This document shows, piece after piece, positions 17,662-26,097 of a stretch of 64,000 nucleotides of DNA. The notes under the pieces are model-generated. The model searched no databases. It saw only the letters and a list, made by a program, of their open reading frames with translations, and was not told the DNA's origin. The stretch is taken from contig JADFCV010000004.1 in NCBI GenBank assembly GCA_017161655.1, forward strand, positions 201,378 through 265,377. The letters run 5' to 3'. The position numbers and the translations under genes are program-made. The DNA is from Candidatus Sumerlaeota bacterium. GTDB taxonomy: Bacteria > Sumerlaeota > Sumerlaeia > Sumerlaeales > Sumerlaeaceae. Every line of letters starts with the position of its first letter. Position 1 is the stretch's first letter.

Positions 17662-18294
17662 TCACTGCCGGGGCACGCTTTCACTATATTTCTGAGTCCG
17701 CACGATGTCGCCATCGCTCACGGTTCCGTTCGTCGGGTCATAGATAATGTTCAACTTCGCGTCCGCTCCACGATCACCGTCCGGACCACACGCGATCATC
17801 CGCCATTGTCCAGATTTCGAAAGGATGTCCTGCTTATTGGCTTCTGACATCGGGTTGGGCAGCGTGTAGAGGTGATAAGGCAGATTGATATAATTAATGT
17901 ATCGGATATATGGCTCTGGGCCAGGAATCTTTGTCGCGAACGGATCCTCAAACCGCGACGTGATATACGCGATCGGTGTCGTCAGGTGATACATCGGGAA
18001 TTCATTCTTATCGTACAGACCAACTGTCGTTGCGGGTTCATAGACAGTGTTATCAGGTTTGATCTGGCCGTATAGTGGATACGTATTGTTGTCCACACAG
18101 TACGACTCTATGCCTGTGGCCATTGAGCGCATATCCGCTTTGCAACGAGCCACTTTTGAACGCACCTGTGCTTCCAGGAAATTTGGCACCGCGATCGCAG
18201 CAAGAATAGCGATGATAGCCACTACGATGAGCAGTTCGATGAGAGTGAATCCCAGAGAAAACGAGAATGACGGACGCCGGCAAAACCGAACCAT
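17662..18294 (-). CDS. Type II secretion/type IV pilin-like pseudopilin 1
   Basis: This 210-residue prepilin-type protein starts at ATG 18294. GAAAGGAGAG lies just upstream, whereas the longer reading from 18339 has no site. A short basic leader ends at GFTLIELLIVVAIIA, the prepilin peptidase (PilD) cleavage and methylation site with the conserved Glu at +5. The hydrophobic helix continues into VPNFLEAQVRSKVAR and a predicted long alpha-1. The C-terminal domain ends with GPDGDRGADAKLNIIYDPTNGTVSDGDIVR. It shares this N-terminus and the YDPTNGT tail with the protein at 62796-63503. No gsp or pil assembly genes lie nearby. Many copies of such orphan pseudopilins are typical of Sumerlaeota-like genomes. 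Confidence 0.9.
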   Translation of the reverse strand: MVRFCRRPSFSFSLGFTLIELLIVVAIIAILAAIAVPNFLEAQVRSKVARCKADMRSMATGIESYCVDNNTYPLYGQIKPDNTVYEPATTVGLYDKNEFPMYHLTTPIAYITSRFEDPFATKIPGPEPYIRYINYINLPYHLYTLPNPMSEANKQDILSKSGQWRMIACGPDGDRGADAKLNIIYDPTNGTVSDGDIVRTQKYSESVPRQ

Positions 18295-18554
18295 TGAAGT
18301 TGGCTCTCCTTTCACACGTTTTTCAAAATCGTATGACAAAATTCTAAAACACGGTGACTTTCGGATTTATTCATTTGCTACGAAGACATCTCTTTCCGTC
18401 AGGGGCAACGTGGTCGGCAAACGCAGGCAGGCTGGGGGCGTGGCAAGATTCTGTCTGAGCTAGCCGTCAACTGTTGCAATCTCACGCCGAATGAAACTAA
18501 AAAAGACCGTAATCAGTGATGCTTAGGTGAGAACTTCGAGAAGAGGTGACCGTT

Positions 18555-18995
18555 GTGGCCAGGAAAGCTTCAGGCGCCACGGGTGCGGCGCGTTATACGG
18601 TGTCGATGGACGCTCGTCTGCTGGAGAAATTCGATGAGCTGATCGCAAAAAAAGGATACGAGAATCGTAGCGAGGCAATCCGCGACCTTATCCGCGCCAT
18701 GCTCGTGGAAGAGCAGTGGCGCCAGGCAAAGGGCAAAGTTGCTGCCACGGTGACGCTTGTGTATGATCATCACAATCGGCAAGTTGCCGATCGTCTCGGC
18801 GATTTACAACACCACCACACCGACCTCGTCGTCTCCGCGACGCATGTGCACCTCGACAACGACAACTGTCTCGAAGTCGTCATTCTGCGCGGTGAAGCCG
18901 GGAGAGTGCGTGCTCTCGCTGACGAGCTCATCGCTTGCAAGGGCGTTAAGCACGGCCGTGCAGTCCTTACGACAGAGGGACGAGACATTCCCTAG
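18555..18995 (+). CDS. nikR: Nickel-responsive transcriptional regulator NikR
   Basis: This is a ribbon-helix-helix repressor with a C-terminal ACT-like nickel-sensing domain, 146 residues. The N-terminal RHH region runs through RYTVSMDARLLEKFDELIAKKGY and NRSEAIRDLIR. The high-affinity nickel site is intact: H86, H97, H99 and C105 reproduce the spacing of E. coli H76, H87, H89 and C95, with motif THVHLDNDNCLEV. GTG 18555 is chosen over GTG 18546 because AGAGGTG at 18543-18549 then sits 6 bases before the start. No nickel transporter or nickel enzyme gene is adjacent. The only other nickel-related gene in the window is larE, 14 kb away. I found no convincing NikR operator. Confidence 0.93.
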   Translation: MARKASGATGAARYTVSMDARLLEKFDELIAKKGYENRSEAIRDLIRAMLVEEQWRQAKGKVAATVTLVYDHHNRQVADRLGDLQHHHTDLVVSATHVHLDNDNCLEVVILRGEAGRVRALADELIACKGVKHGRAVLTTEGRDIP

Positions 18996-19103
18996 GATAT
19001 GGCTCGCCTTTCAGAAACGTTGAGAATACCTTGCCCCCGCCGCTGGTACGCAAAGCGGGCCGGTTGTGTTGCGGCCTGATTTCGTTTAGGAGCTTTGCTG
19101 TCC

Positions 19104-20678
19104 ATGCCACTGGATCGGCGCCTTGCTGGAATTCTTCTGCATCCCACAAGTCTTCCTGGACCTTTTGGAATAGGGGACCTCGGACCACAAGCCTATCGGT
19201 TTCTCGATTGGATGCAAGCGGCTGGTCTCGCTTACTGGCAGGTGCTGCCGCTTGGCCCCACAAGCTTCGGCGATAGCCCCTACCAATGTTTTTCCGCCTT
19301 TGCCGGCAATCCGTTGCTTGTGAGTCCAGAGCTTCTCGTGGCAGATGGGCTTCTTAGCTCAGAGGCAATCTCACCTCCACCATTCCCGGCAAATCGCGTG
19401 GATTACGGCTGGGTCATCCAGTGGAAACGGGACCTTTTCCAGCGAGCGTTTCAGCGTTTTCGTGAGCTGGAGCGTTCAGCCCTACGCGATGAGTTCGAGC
19501 AGTTTGTCACGCGCCCGGACGTCCTCAAATGGCTAGATGATTTTGCCCTGTTTATGGCATTGAAGGATGAGCATGGCGGACAGCCATGGTACACATGGGA
19601 GCAAGAGTTGCGTTCATTCCGCAAATCCGCTTTGCAGAAAGCGCGCAAGCAGCTTGCGGACGCCGTGGAGTTTCATCGCTTCTGTCAGTTTCTCTTTTTC
19701 CGCCAATGGGATGCTTTGCGCAGAGAGTGCCACCGCCGCGGGATCGAGATCATTGGCGACGCTCCTATTTACGTGGCTTACGACAGTGCTGACGTATGGG
19801 CTCACCAGAAACTGTTCCTGCTCGATGACAACGGAACTCCTACCCATGTCGCCGGAGTTCCTCCTGACTATTTCAGTGTGACAGGCCAGCTGTGGGGAAA
19901 CCCGATCTACAACTGGAAGCTCATGGAACGGCAGGGCTTTGAGTGGTGGATTGACCGCATGCGCTCAATTTTCGCGCTCGTGGACATTGTGCGTCTCGAT
20001 CATTTCCGTGGCTTCATGGGCTACTGGAGCGTTCCCTACGGAAGTCCAACAGCTGCGACGGGAGAATGGGTTCGCGGCCCTGGCCGCAAGCTTTTCGAGG
20101 TCTTGACGCGCGAGCTGGGTTCCTTGCCGATCATTGCGGAAGACCTTGGTGAAATCACCACAGACGTTGTCGAAGTCCGCAAAGAATTTGGTTTTCCAGG
20201 CATGCGAGTCATGCAATTCGCTTGGTCCGTCGCTTCCACCGATCCCTTTGTGCCTGATCCGAACAATCCGTTTCTTCCGCACCATCACGATGCCAACACC
20301 GTGGTCTACACGGGCACACATGACAATGACACCACAATTGGTTGGTGGCGCAACAGTTCGAAGCCAGAGGAGCGCACGTGTATGCAGCTTTATCTGGCAA
20401 TAGATGGGAACGCAGCGAACTGGGATCTCATCCGCGCGAGTTTCATGTCTGTTGCCAACACAGCTGTCGTTCCTGCGCAGGATTTCCTAGGTCTGGATTC
20501 TGACGCACGCATGAACTTCCCTGGTCGGCCTGAAGGCAACTGGACCTGGCGCCTCGTTGACGGACAGCTCTCGGACGAACTGGCACGCCGTATCTGGTGC
20601 ATGTTGTTGCTCTATGAGCGCTGCGCTAATCCACCGGATTTCGTGAAGCAGGCACAGCCGAAAAAGCCTCTCTACTAA
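19104..20678 (+). CDS. malQ: 4-alpha-glucanotransferase (amylomaltase)
   Basis: This is a GH77 disproportionating enzyme that transfers alpha-1,4-glucan segments, 524 residues, cytoplasmic. Motifs in order are LLHPTSLPGPFGIGDLG, LPLGPTSFGDSPYQ, GDAPIYVAYDSADVWAH, VRLDHFRGF with the nucleophile Asp, IIAEDLGEIT with the acid/base Glu, and YTGTHDNDTTIGWW. ATG 19104 has AGGAG about 11 bases upstream. A TTG at 19095 is the alternative. Length and motifs match the bacterial and plant D-enzyme type. Together with the glgC-like gene at 27502 it suggests glycogen-like alpha-glucan metabolism, though the genes are not in one operon. Confidence 0.95.
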   Translation: MPLDRRLAGILLHPTSLPGPFGIGDLGPQAYRFLDWMQAAGLAYWQVLPLGPTSFGDSPYQCFSAFAGNPLLVSPELLVADGLLSSEAISPPPFPANRVDYGWVIQWKRDLFQRAFQRFRELERSALRDEFEQFVTRPDVLKWLDDFALFMALKDEHGGQPWYTWEQELRSFRKSALQKARKQLADAVEFHRFCQFLFFRQWDALRRECHRRGIEIIGDAPIYVAYDSADVWAHQKLFLLDDNGTPTHVAGVPPDYFSVTGQLWGNPIYNWKLMERQGFEWWIDRMRSIFALVDIVRLDHFRGFMGYWSVPYGSPTAATGEWVRGPGRKLFEVLTRELGSLPIIAEDLGEITTDVVEVRKEFGFPGMRVMQFAWSVASTDPFVPDPNNPFLPHHHDANTVVYTGTHDNDTTIGWWRNSSKPEERTCMQLYLAIDGNAANWDLIRASFMSVANTAVVPAQDFLGLDSDARMNFPGRPEGNWTWRLVDGQLSDELARRIWCMLLLYERCANPPDFVKQAQPKKPLY

Positions 20679-20730
20679 ACGCGCGCATGTGGGGCGCGTG
20701 TGGCTAGCAGGTCAACGCAATGAGACCTGA
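20679..20730. terminator. Two short hairpins between convergent malQ and MFS genes
   Basis: ACGCGC (20679-20684) can pair with GCGCGT (20694-20699), and CAGGTC (about 20708-20713) can pair with GACCTG (about 20724-20729). Neither is followed by a clear T-run on either strand, so termination function is only suggested by the position between convergent genes. Confidence 0.3.
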
Positions 20731-20735
20731 TAACC

Positions 20736-22142
20736 TCACGACGTCTTGTCGGCCGAAACGGGCGAAACAGTGGCAATAGTCAGGCGCCGAGGAAAGCCTT
20801 TGGCTGCGATTGCTGCTCCAGCGACCGCGAGGATGCTCAAAACAACAGTGAGAAAACCGAGTCGCTGTTCCACACGGCCAAGCCAGCTCGACAAGTGTCC
20901 TTGTTCGCTGAGAATGCTCGCCCCAGCGAGGAGTGAGCCCAGCAGCAGCGTATTCAGGAGAAGATTATTAAACGCAAACACACGCCCGCGCATGTCGTCG
21001 GGAACAGCCTTCTGCATGACGGTTTCCATGGACACGACCACTCCGCCAGCAGCCAGGCCAATTGCGAGGTTCACGAGGTAATGCGTTGCTGGCGGCAGCG
21101 GCAAGAGATTCACAAGCATAAGCGCAGCTGCTGACACAAAGCATGCCGGAACAAAAACGCGGAGGGTTTGGTGTGCTGCAATGCGGCCCGCCACTATGCC
21201 TCCGATAGCCAGGCCGAGACCCAGAACACCGTAGGCATAGCCCAAGTACAGTGTTGCGTCAGCCTCTGCTTTCACCAGTCGAAGATAAGTAAGCTTCGTC
21301 GTGAGCGTAAAGTAGCCGCCACCGATAAAGAAGAACCACGACACCATGAAAGCGGCGACCGCCGGAACGCGATGGTGCGCCAGGAAGACAACGCCGTCCA
21401 TGGCGCGTCGCAAAATGCCACCCTCCGTCACGACGCGGCGCTGGCGCTTCTCAGTGAACTCCCGGTTTCTTGCCTCGACAACGATCAGCCACAACAGGAC
21501 GGCCGAAACGATATAGCTCGCAGAGTCCACCAGAAACGCCACCGCGAGCCCAAGTGGCAACTTGATCAGATTAAGGGCGGGAATTGTATGGTGCGCGATC
21601 TCATTTAGCCGTGAAAGTCCGGAAACGAGGGCGCCACCGATGACCGTCCCAAACAGCGTTGTCAGTGTTCCCATGGTGGCGGTCACGGAATTTGCACGCA
21701 GGAGATGAGTCTCGGGAACGATTTCCGGAAGAAATGCACTCTTGGCAGGCGCGAAGATCGCTGTCGCGCAGCCGATAAGGAGGACAAGAGCGTAAATGAC
21801 ACGTACATCGTGTTCTGGCGAAATTGTGAAGGGCAGAAGTACCACAACCAGAGCCCGAAAGAAATCCAGCGCAATCATAAGCCGCCGTCGGTCGAAGCGG
21901 TCAACGATCGGTCCTGCCACAAAACTCATAAAGACATACGGCAGCGTCGCCCAAAATGTGATCATATTGGCACGATCCGCTGCGATGGCCTTGGTCACGC
22001 CCGCACTCACAACTGCGATCATCGCCATCTGATCAATGCGGTCGCCGAGATAGGAAATGACTTGGCCAACCCAAAACTTCACGAAATTGGCATTGCGAAA
22101 AAGTTCCGCAAGTGTTGGTTGGCTAGAAGAACCTTTTTGCAT
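20736..22142 (-). CDS. Major facilitator superfamily transporter (MFS_3/enterobactin-exporter-like)
   Basis: This is a polytopic inner-membrane transporter of 468 residues from ATG 22142, with about twelve hydrophobic segments. The N-terminal FRNANFVKFWVGQVISYLGDRIDQMA and the loop 2-3 motif GPIVDRFDRRRLMIALDF are typical of the MFS_3 (DUF894) group, which includes putative siderophore or drug exporters. A long basic central loop with RNREFTEKRQRRVV separates the two halves. The reading frame extends upstream to 22241, but that extension is Arg-rich and overlaps the start of the divergent amidohydrolase gene, so the internal ATG is preferred. No strong ribosome site is visible. The substrate is unknown. 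Confidence 0.83.
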   Translation of the reverse strand: MQKGSSSQPTLAELFRNANFVKFWVGQVISYLGDRIDQMAMIAVVSAGVTKAIAADRANMITFWATLPYVFMSFVAGPIVDRFDRRRLMIALDFFRALVVVLLPFTISPEHDVRVIYALVLLIGCATAIFAPAKSAFLPEIVPETHLLRANSVTATMGTLTTLFGTVIGGALVSGLSRLNEIAHHTIPALNLIKLPLGLAVAFLVDSASYIVSAVLLWLIVVEARNREFTEKRQRRVVTEGGILRRAMDGVVFLAHHRVPAVAAFMVSWFFFIGGGYFTLTTKLTYLRLVKAEADATLYLGYAYGVLGLGLAIGGIVAGRIAAHQTLRVFVPACFVSAAALMLVNLLPLPPATHYLVNLAIGLAAGGVVVSMETVMQKAVPDDMRGRVFAFNNLLLNTLLLGSLLAGASILSEQGHLSSWLGRVEQRLGFLTVVLSILAVAGAAIAAKGFPRRLTIATVSPVSADKTS

Positions 22143-22243
22143 AGTGACGCAGAGCATTATTCGGCGGACGACGAGTGTCAACGCCCTAAGCCGACGAAGA
22201 GGTGCTGTGAATGGCCGGAGATTTGATGCGGAGGCGAACAACT

Positions 22244-23881
22244 ATGTTACGAAAACTGATGGGTCTGGTGGCGATTACGCTCACCTTGCAGGCAGCCGGA
22301 ACAACTGACCATGCTAACCCACCTCGCTACGACGTCATAGTTCGTCATGCGAGGATCATTGACGGCACAGGCGCGCCGTGGTTTCGCGGCGATGTCGCCG
22401 TCTCCGGGGACAAGATTGCCGCACTTGGCAAATTGGATCCCTGCTCAACCGCTGCCGTTGTCGTCGAGGCGCACGAGCGCTACGTCGCACCTGGCTTCAT
22501 AGATGTGCACACGCATTGCGAAGATGACCTGCTCAGCATGCCTCAAGCGGAAAACTTTGTCCGCATGGGGGTGACCTCAATCGTCATGGGCAACTGCGGA
22601 GGCTCGTATTTACGCCTCGACGAAGCCTTTACCTCTATGTCGCAGCGAGGACTGGGTGTGAACGTGGCGTCGCTCATTGGGCACAACACGGTGCGGTCCG
22701 CGGTCATGAAAAACGTAGCCCGTGATCCAAGCACGACGGAACTCGCTGAAATGAAACGCCTTGTACGTGAAGCCATGAAGGCGGGTGCTCTCGGGCTTTC
22801 GACGGGTCTCATTTATACGCCCGGAACGTATTCGAAGACCCCAGAAATCATCGAGCTGGCGAAAGAAGCGGCACGCTTTGGAGGCATTTATGCCACACAC
22901 ATGCGCAGCGAAGGCATTGATGTCATCAACGCACTCGATGAAGCTCTAACTGTGGGGTTGGCCGCGAAGATCCCCGTCCAGGTTTCGCACCACAAGATTG
23001 TCGCACCTTTTCGTTTTGGTCAGACTACGGTGACTCTCGCGATGATGGACAAGGCCAGGGAAGCCGGTATTGATGTGGCATGTGACCAGTACGTTTATAC
23101 CGCATCCTCCACAAGCATCTCCACCATGCTACCTGACTGGGCGGTCGAAGGCACCCGCCAGCAAGTGCTCCAGCGCCTTCGTGACCCGGTGCTTCGCGAA
23201 AAGATCATCGCCGGCATCATCGAAGAGCGACGCGATAAATCGGGGCGCAGAGATCTCGGCTACGCTGTAGTCGCAAACTGCCGTGCCGAGCCATCAATCA
23301 ATGGGAAGAATCTCCTAGAATTGGCACGAGAACGCTATGGTTCCGATTCCTGGCACGCTCAAGCCCAGGTCGTGGTGGACATCATGACCAGCGGCGGGGC
23401 CAGCATGGTGTTTCATAGCATGGATGAAGAGGACGTTCAGCGTGTGGCTTGCTACCGCAACACAGCCTTTGCGTCGGATTCAGGTGTGCGCGCGTTTGGT
23501 GTCGGTGTGCCACATCCTCGTGGCTATGGCAACAATGCGCGCGTGCTTCAGCGCTATGTGCGTGAGCTAAAGCTCTTACCGCTAGAGGAGGCGGTTCGTC
23601 GGATGACTTCATTGCCTGCCCAGCGAATGCGCCTTTTCGACCGAGGGATTTTGCGGCCAGGCATGCCCGCCGACCTTGTGATCTTTGATCTCGATCGCGT
23701 GAAAGAAAAAACCACATTCGAGCATCCTCATGCCTACGCCGAAGGCTTTGACTACGTTATGGTGAATGGTCAGTGGGTGATCGAGAACGGAAAGCTCACG
23801 GGCGCTCTCCCAGGGAAAATCCTGTATGGTCCAGGGAAGGGACTTGATTCCGATGCCCCGTGTGAAAGTCCATCGCACTGA
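22244..23881 (+). CDS. Exported N-acyl-D-amino-acid deacylase (D-aminoacylase)-like amidohydrolase
   Basis: This is a metal-dependent amidohydrolase of 545 residues from ATG 22244, preceded by GGAGG with a 9-base spacer. Another ATG at 22211 also has a ribosome site (AGAGGTG) and would add 11 residues. The first 20-25 residues form a signal peptide. The urease-superfamily features are VRHARIIDGTGAPWFRGDVAV, the metal motif GFIDVHTHCEDD, the bridging-ligand segment MGNCGGS, GALGLSTGLIYTPG, YATHMRSEG, VSHHK and the late ASDSG. This pattern is that of D-aminoacylases and dihydroorotase-like enzymes. A periplasmic enzyme of this type could release D-amino acids from acylated or cell-wall-derived compounds. 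It is divergent from the MFS gene, 101 bases away. Confidence 0.9.
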   Translation: MLRKLMGLVAITLTLQAAGTTDHANPPRYDVIVRHARIIDGTGAPWFRGDVAVSGDKIAALGKLDPCSTAAVVVEAHERYVAPGFIDVHTHCEDDLLSMPQAENFVRMGVTSIVMGNCGGSYLRLDEAFTSMSQRGLGVNVASLIGHNTVRSAVMKNVARDPSTTELAEMKRLVREAMKAGALGLSTGLIYTPGTYSKTPEIIELAKEAARFGGIYATHMRSEGIDVINALDEALTVGLAAKIPVQVSHHKIVAPFRFGQTTVTLAMMDKAREAGIDVACDQYVYTASSTSISTMLPDWAVEGTRQQVLQRLRDPVLREKIIAGIIEERRDKSGRRDLGYAVVANCRAEPSINGKNLLELARERYGSDSWHAQAQVVVDIMTSGGASMVFHSMDEEDVQRVACYRNTAFASDSGVRAFGVGVPHPRGYGNNARVLQRYVRELKLLPLEEAVRRMTSLPAQRMRLFDRGILRPGMPADLVIFDLDRVKEKTTFEHPHAYAEGFDYVMVNGQWVIENGKLTGALPGKILYGPGKGLDSDAPCESPSH

Positions 23882-23898
23882 CAAAGACAGGAACGCCG

Positions 23899-26097
23899 GT
23901 GAACTCGCAGAATCGAGCGGTCGAATCAAGCCGTTCATTCGGAAAAGGAACGAGTGTACGATTCCTCATTGTAGTGCTACTCGTATTGGCCGCTGCCGCC
24001 GTATCGGTATGGGTCCCTCTCTGGTGTCATTGGCCTTTCTCCGCGGGTCAAAGTTTGGATCAGGTTGATGCGGCGGTGCTTCCTGAAAGACTTGTTCAGG
24101 GACTCACAGCGACGCTGAGTGCTTTTCCCAGCTTCGCACTTCGAGTCGAATTTTGGAAAAACATCGGATTGTACCTTGCGTGGCTCGGCGCAGTGATGGG
24201 ATGGGGAGGACTCGGTCGCAGGTGGATTCTCACCCACCTTACCTGCGAAGAGTGCACTGTCATACGTTTTGCGCTTGGCACCTTATGGCTGGGACTCGCT
24301 CTAGAGTGCGCCGGGCTTGCAGGATGGTTCCGCGGCGAAACGCTGGCATTTCTTCTTGTGCTTGGTTGGGCGTTTCTTCTTCTCGACGCTCGTTTCGTTT
24401 TCCCTCCGCGATTACGGATATCCGCCCGGCGCCCAAACTCTTTCGCTTATACTTTGTGCTGGTTCTTCATCGTGAGCTATCTTGTGCTCGGCTTCTTGTA
24501 TGCACTCACGCCGCCCATTCAGTCGGACGGCATGCGTTACCATCTCGCGGCAGTTCAGGAGTATCTCCGGCATCGACGCGTTATTTACCTGCCGCACAAC
24601 GCATTTTCGAACTTCCCCTTTCTCGTCGAAATGCACTTTGCCTTCGGGGTTGCAGCCAACGTGCCTGAGCACTCACAGCTCGTTCATTACACGTATTTTC
24701 TCGCAGTGGGGGGATTGCTCCACGTTTTCGCAAGGCGCCTCATCCGCACGCATGCGCCGCGATGGAGTCGTTCTCTCTCCGGTCACCTTACTGCATGGCT
24801 TCCGGCCTGGCTCTATTGGACTGTTCCTGCGAACACCATTGTCGCCGCGTGGCCATTTGTTGACCAAGCCGTGAACTTTTACTGGTTGGCCGCTTTCTTC
24901 GTTGCCTATCTTGCGCTGGAAAGAAAAGCCCTGCGTTCCTTCGCGCTGTTAGGCTGCCTGCTTGGTGCGGCGCTGGGAGCCAAGTACACGTCCCTCGCGT
25001 TGGTTGTTTTTCTCCTAATCGTCATGATGGGATTGGCAGCCTGGCCTTCCTCTTCGCTTTCGTTCCGCCACGTATTCAGAGGGCTGCTGGTCGCCCTCAT
25101 TCTGACGGGTGTCACGTCTGTTCTGTGGTTTGCGAAAAATTACGCGTTCACGGGCAACCCCCTGTATCCACTAGCTGGGTCACTGTTTGGGTACGGCGAG
25201 TTCTCTCCACGCGATGCGGCCCTTTACGCACAAAAAATGGCAGAAAAGGGCGTGCCAAAGACCGCCATGAGCTTCTTTCTCTCGCCTCTCTTTGCAACGT
25301 TCCGCTGGACTGCGTTCGAGCATCATTTTCTGGGAGCTCATCTTCTTGTCGGTTTTTTGCTAGCTCTTGTCTCATCACTGCTCTGCCGTTCCCCAAAGGT
25401 GCGTTTGTGGACCATGGCCGCGTTTCTTCTGGGTGGGCTGCTGTATGCGTTGTGGTTTTTCACTTACCAGAGCAATCGCATGCTCGGTGCCGTTCTTGGT
25501 CTCTGGTTCCTTACGGCTTGCTTTGGGCAAGCGCATCTGTCGCACCGCAAGCTGGTCGGCAAGGCGGCCATGGCAGCGTGTTGGCTAACGGGGCTTTTTG
25601 GCGCCCTCTACAATGTTCAATACGTGACCTCTATCCATCGCCCGCCGCTGTACGCCTACTTCTCTGGTCGGATCACGCGCGACGAGTATCTGGCTGATGC
25701 GCTGAACTATTACCGCGCTTTCAAATGGCTAGAAAGCCGAGTGCACCCGGATGAGAAAGTTCTGCTTATCGGCGAGCATCGGATTTTTTACGCGCCATTT
25801 AATGCCGTCTGGAGTGATTGGTTCGACACGCCTGCCATTCTTGCCATAATTCGCAACGAAAAGCCCCACGACGTTCCGGACCTGATCGCGGCGTTGCGCC
25901 AATGTGGAGTGGAGTGGATTCTTGTGAACGAAGCTGAATTGCTCCCCCAGCGCGAGAGATATTGGAAACCCCGTTTTACTCCTGAGGAATGGCAGCTCTA
26001 TGAGAAATTCGTCTCTCTGCCTCACTGGGATCGCGTGCGCATTCCGCCAGGCGTCACGATTTTTCGAATCTCCCCACGTGTCGAGAGTGCTGGATGA
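23899..26097 (+). CDS. Polytopic membrane protein, GT-C/ArnT-like glycosyltransferase family
   Basis: This is a 732-residue integral membrane protein with a dozen or more hydrophobic segments and a C-terminal soluble part from about residue 580. An acidic residue in the first periplasmic loop region (PPIQSDGMRYHLAAVQEYL) corresponds to the metal/acceptor Asp of GT-C glycosyltransferases such as PMT/ArnT (GT39/GT83). The segment before the end (CGVEWILVNEAELLPQRERYW) resembles the soluble domains of bacterial GT-C proteins of unknown specificity. GTG 23899 has AGGA 7 bases upstream and starts 18 bases after the amidohydrolase. It is coupled by a 4-base overlap to the next GT-C gene. The donor is probably a polyprenyl-phosphate sugar, by family inference. 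Confidence 0.77.
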   Translation: MNSQNRAVESSRSFGKGTSVRFLIVVLLVLAAAAVSVWVPLWCHWPFSAGQSLDQVDAAVLPERLVQGLTATLSAFPSFALRVEFWKNIGLYLAWLGAVMGWGGLGRRWILTHLTCEECTVIRFALGTLWLGLALECAGLAGWFRGETLAFLLVLGWAFLLLDARFVFPPRLRISARRPNSFAYTLCWFFIVSYLVLGFLYALTPPIQSDGMRYHLAAVQEYLRHRRVIYLPHNAFSNFPFLVEMHFAFGVAANVPEHSQLVHYTYFLAVGGLLHVFARRLIRTHAPRWSRSLSGHLTAWLPAWLYWTVPANTIVAAWPFVDQAVNFYWLAAFFVAYLALERKALRSFALLGCLLGAALGAKYTSLALVVFLLIVMMGLAAWPSSSLSFRHVFRGLLVALILTGVTSVLWFAKNYAFTGNPLYPLAGSLFGYGEFSPRDAALYAQKMAEKGVPKTAMSFFLSPLFATFRWTAFEHHFLGAHLLVGFLLALVSSLLCRSPKVRLWTMAAFLLGGLLYALWFFTYQSNRMLGAVLGLWFLTACFGQAHLSHRKLVGKAAMAACWLTGLFGALYNVQYVTSIHRPPLYAYFSGRITRDEYLADALNYYRAFKWLESRVHPDEKVLLIGEHRIFYAPFNAVWSDWFDTPAILAIIRNEKPHDVPDLIAALRQCGVEWILVNEAELLPQRERYWKPRFTPEEWQLYEKFVSLPHWDRVRIPPGVTIFRISPRVESAG

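Noticed and set aside
18325-18345. GTATGA-like half-site upstream of pseudopilin 1, near nikR
   Set aside because: A NikR operator needs a second half TCATAC at 16-base spacing, and it is absent.
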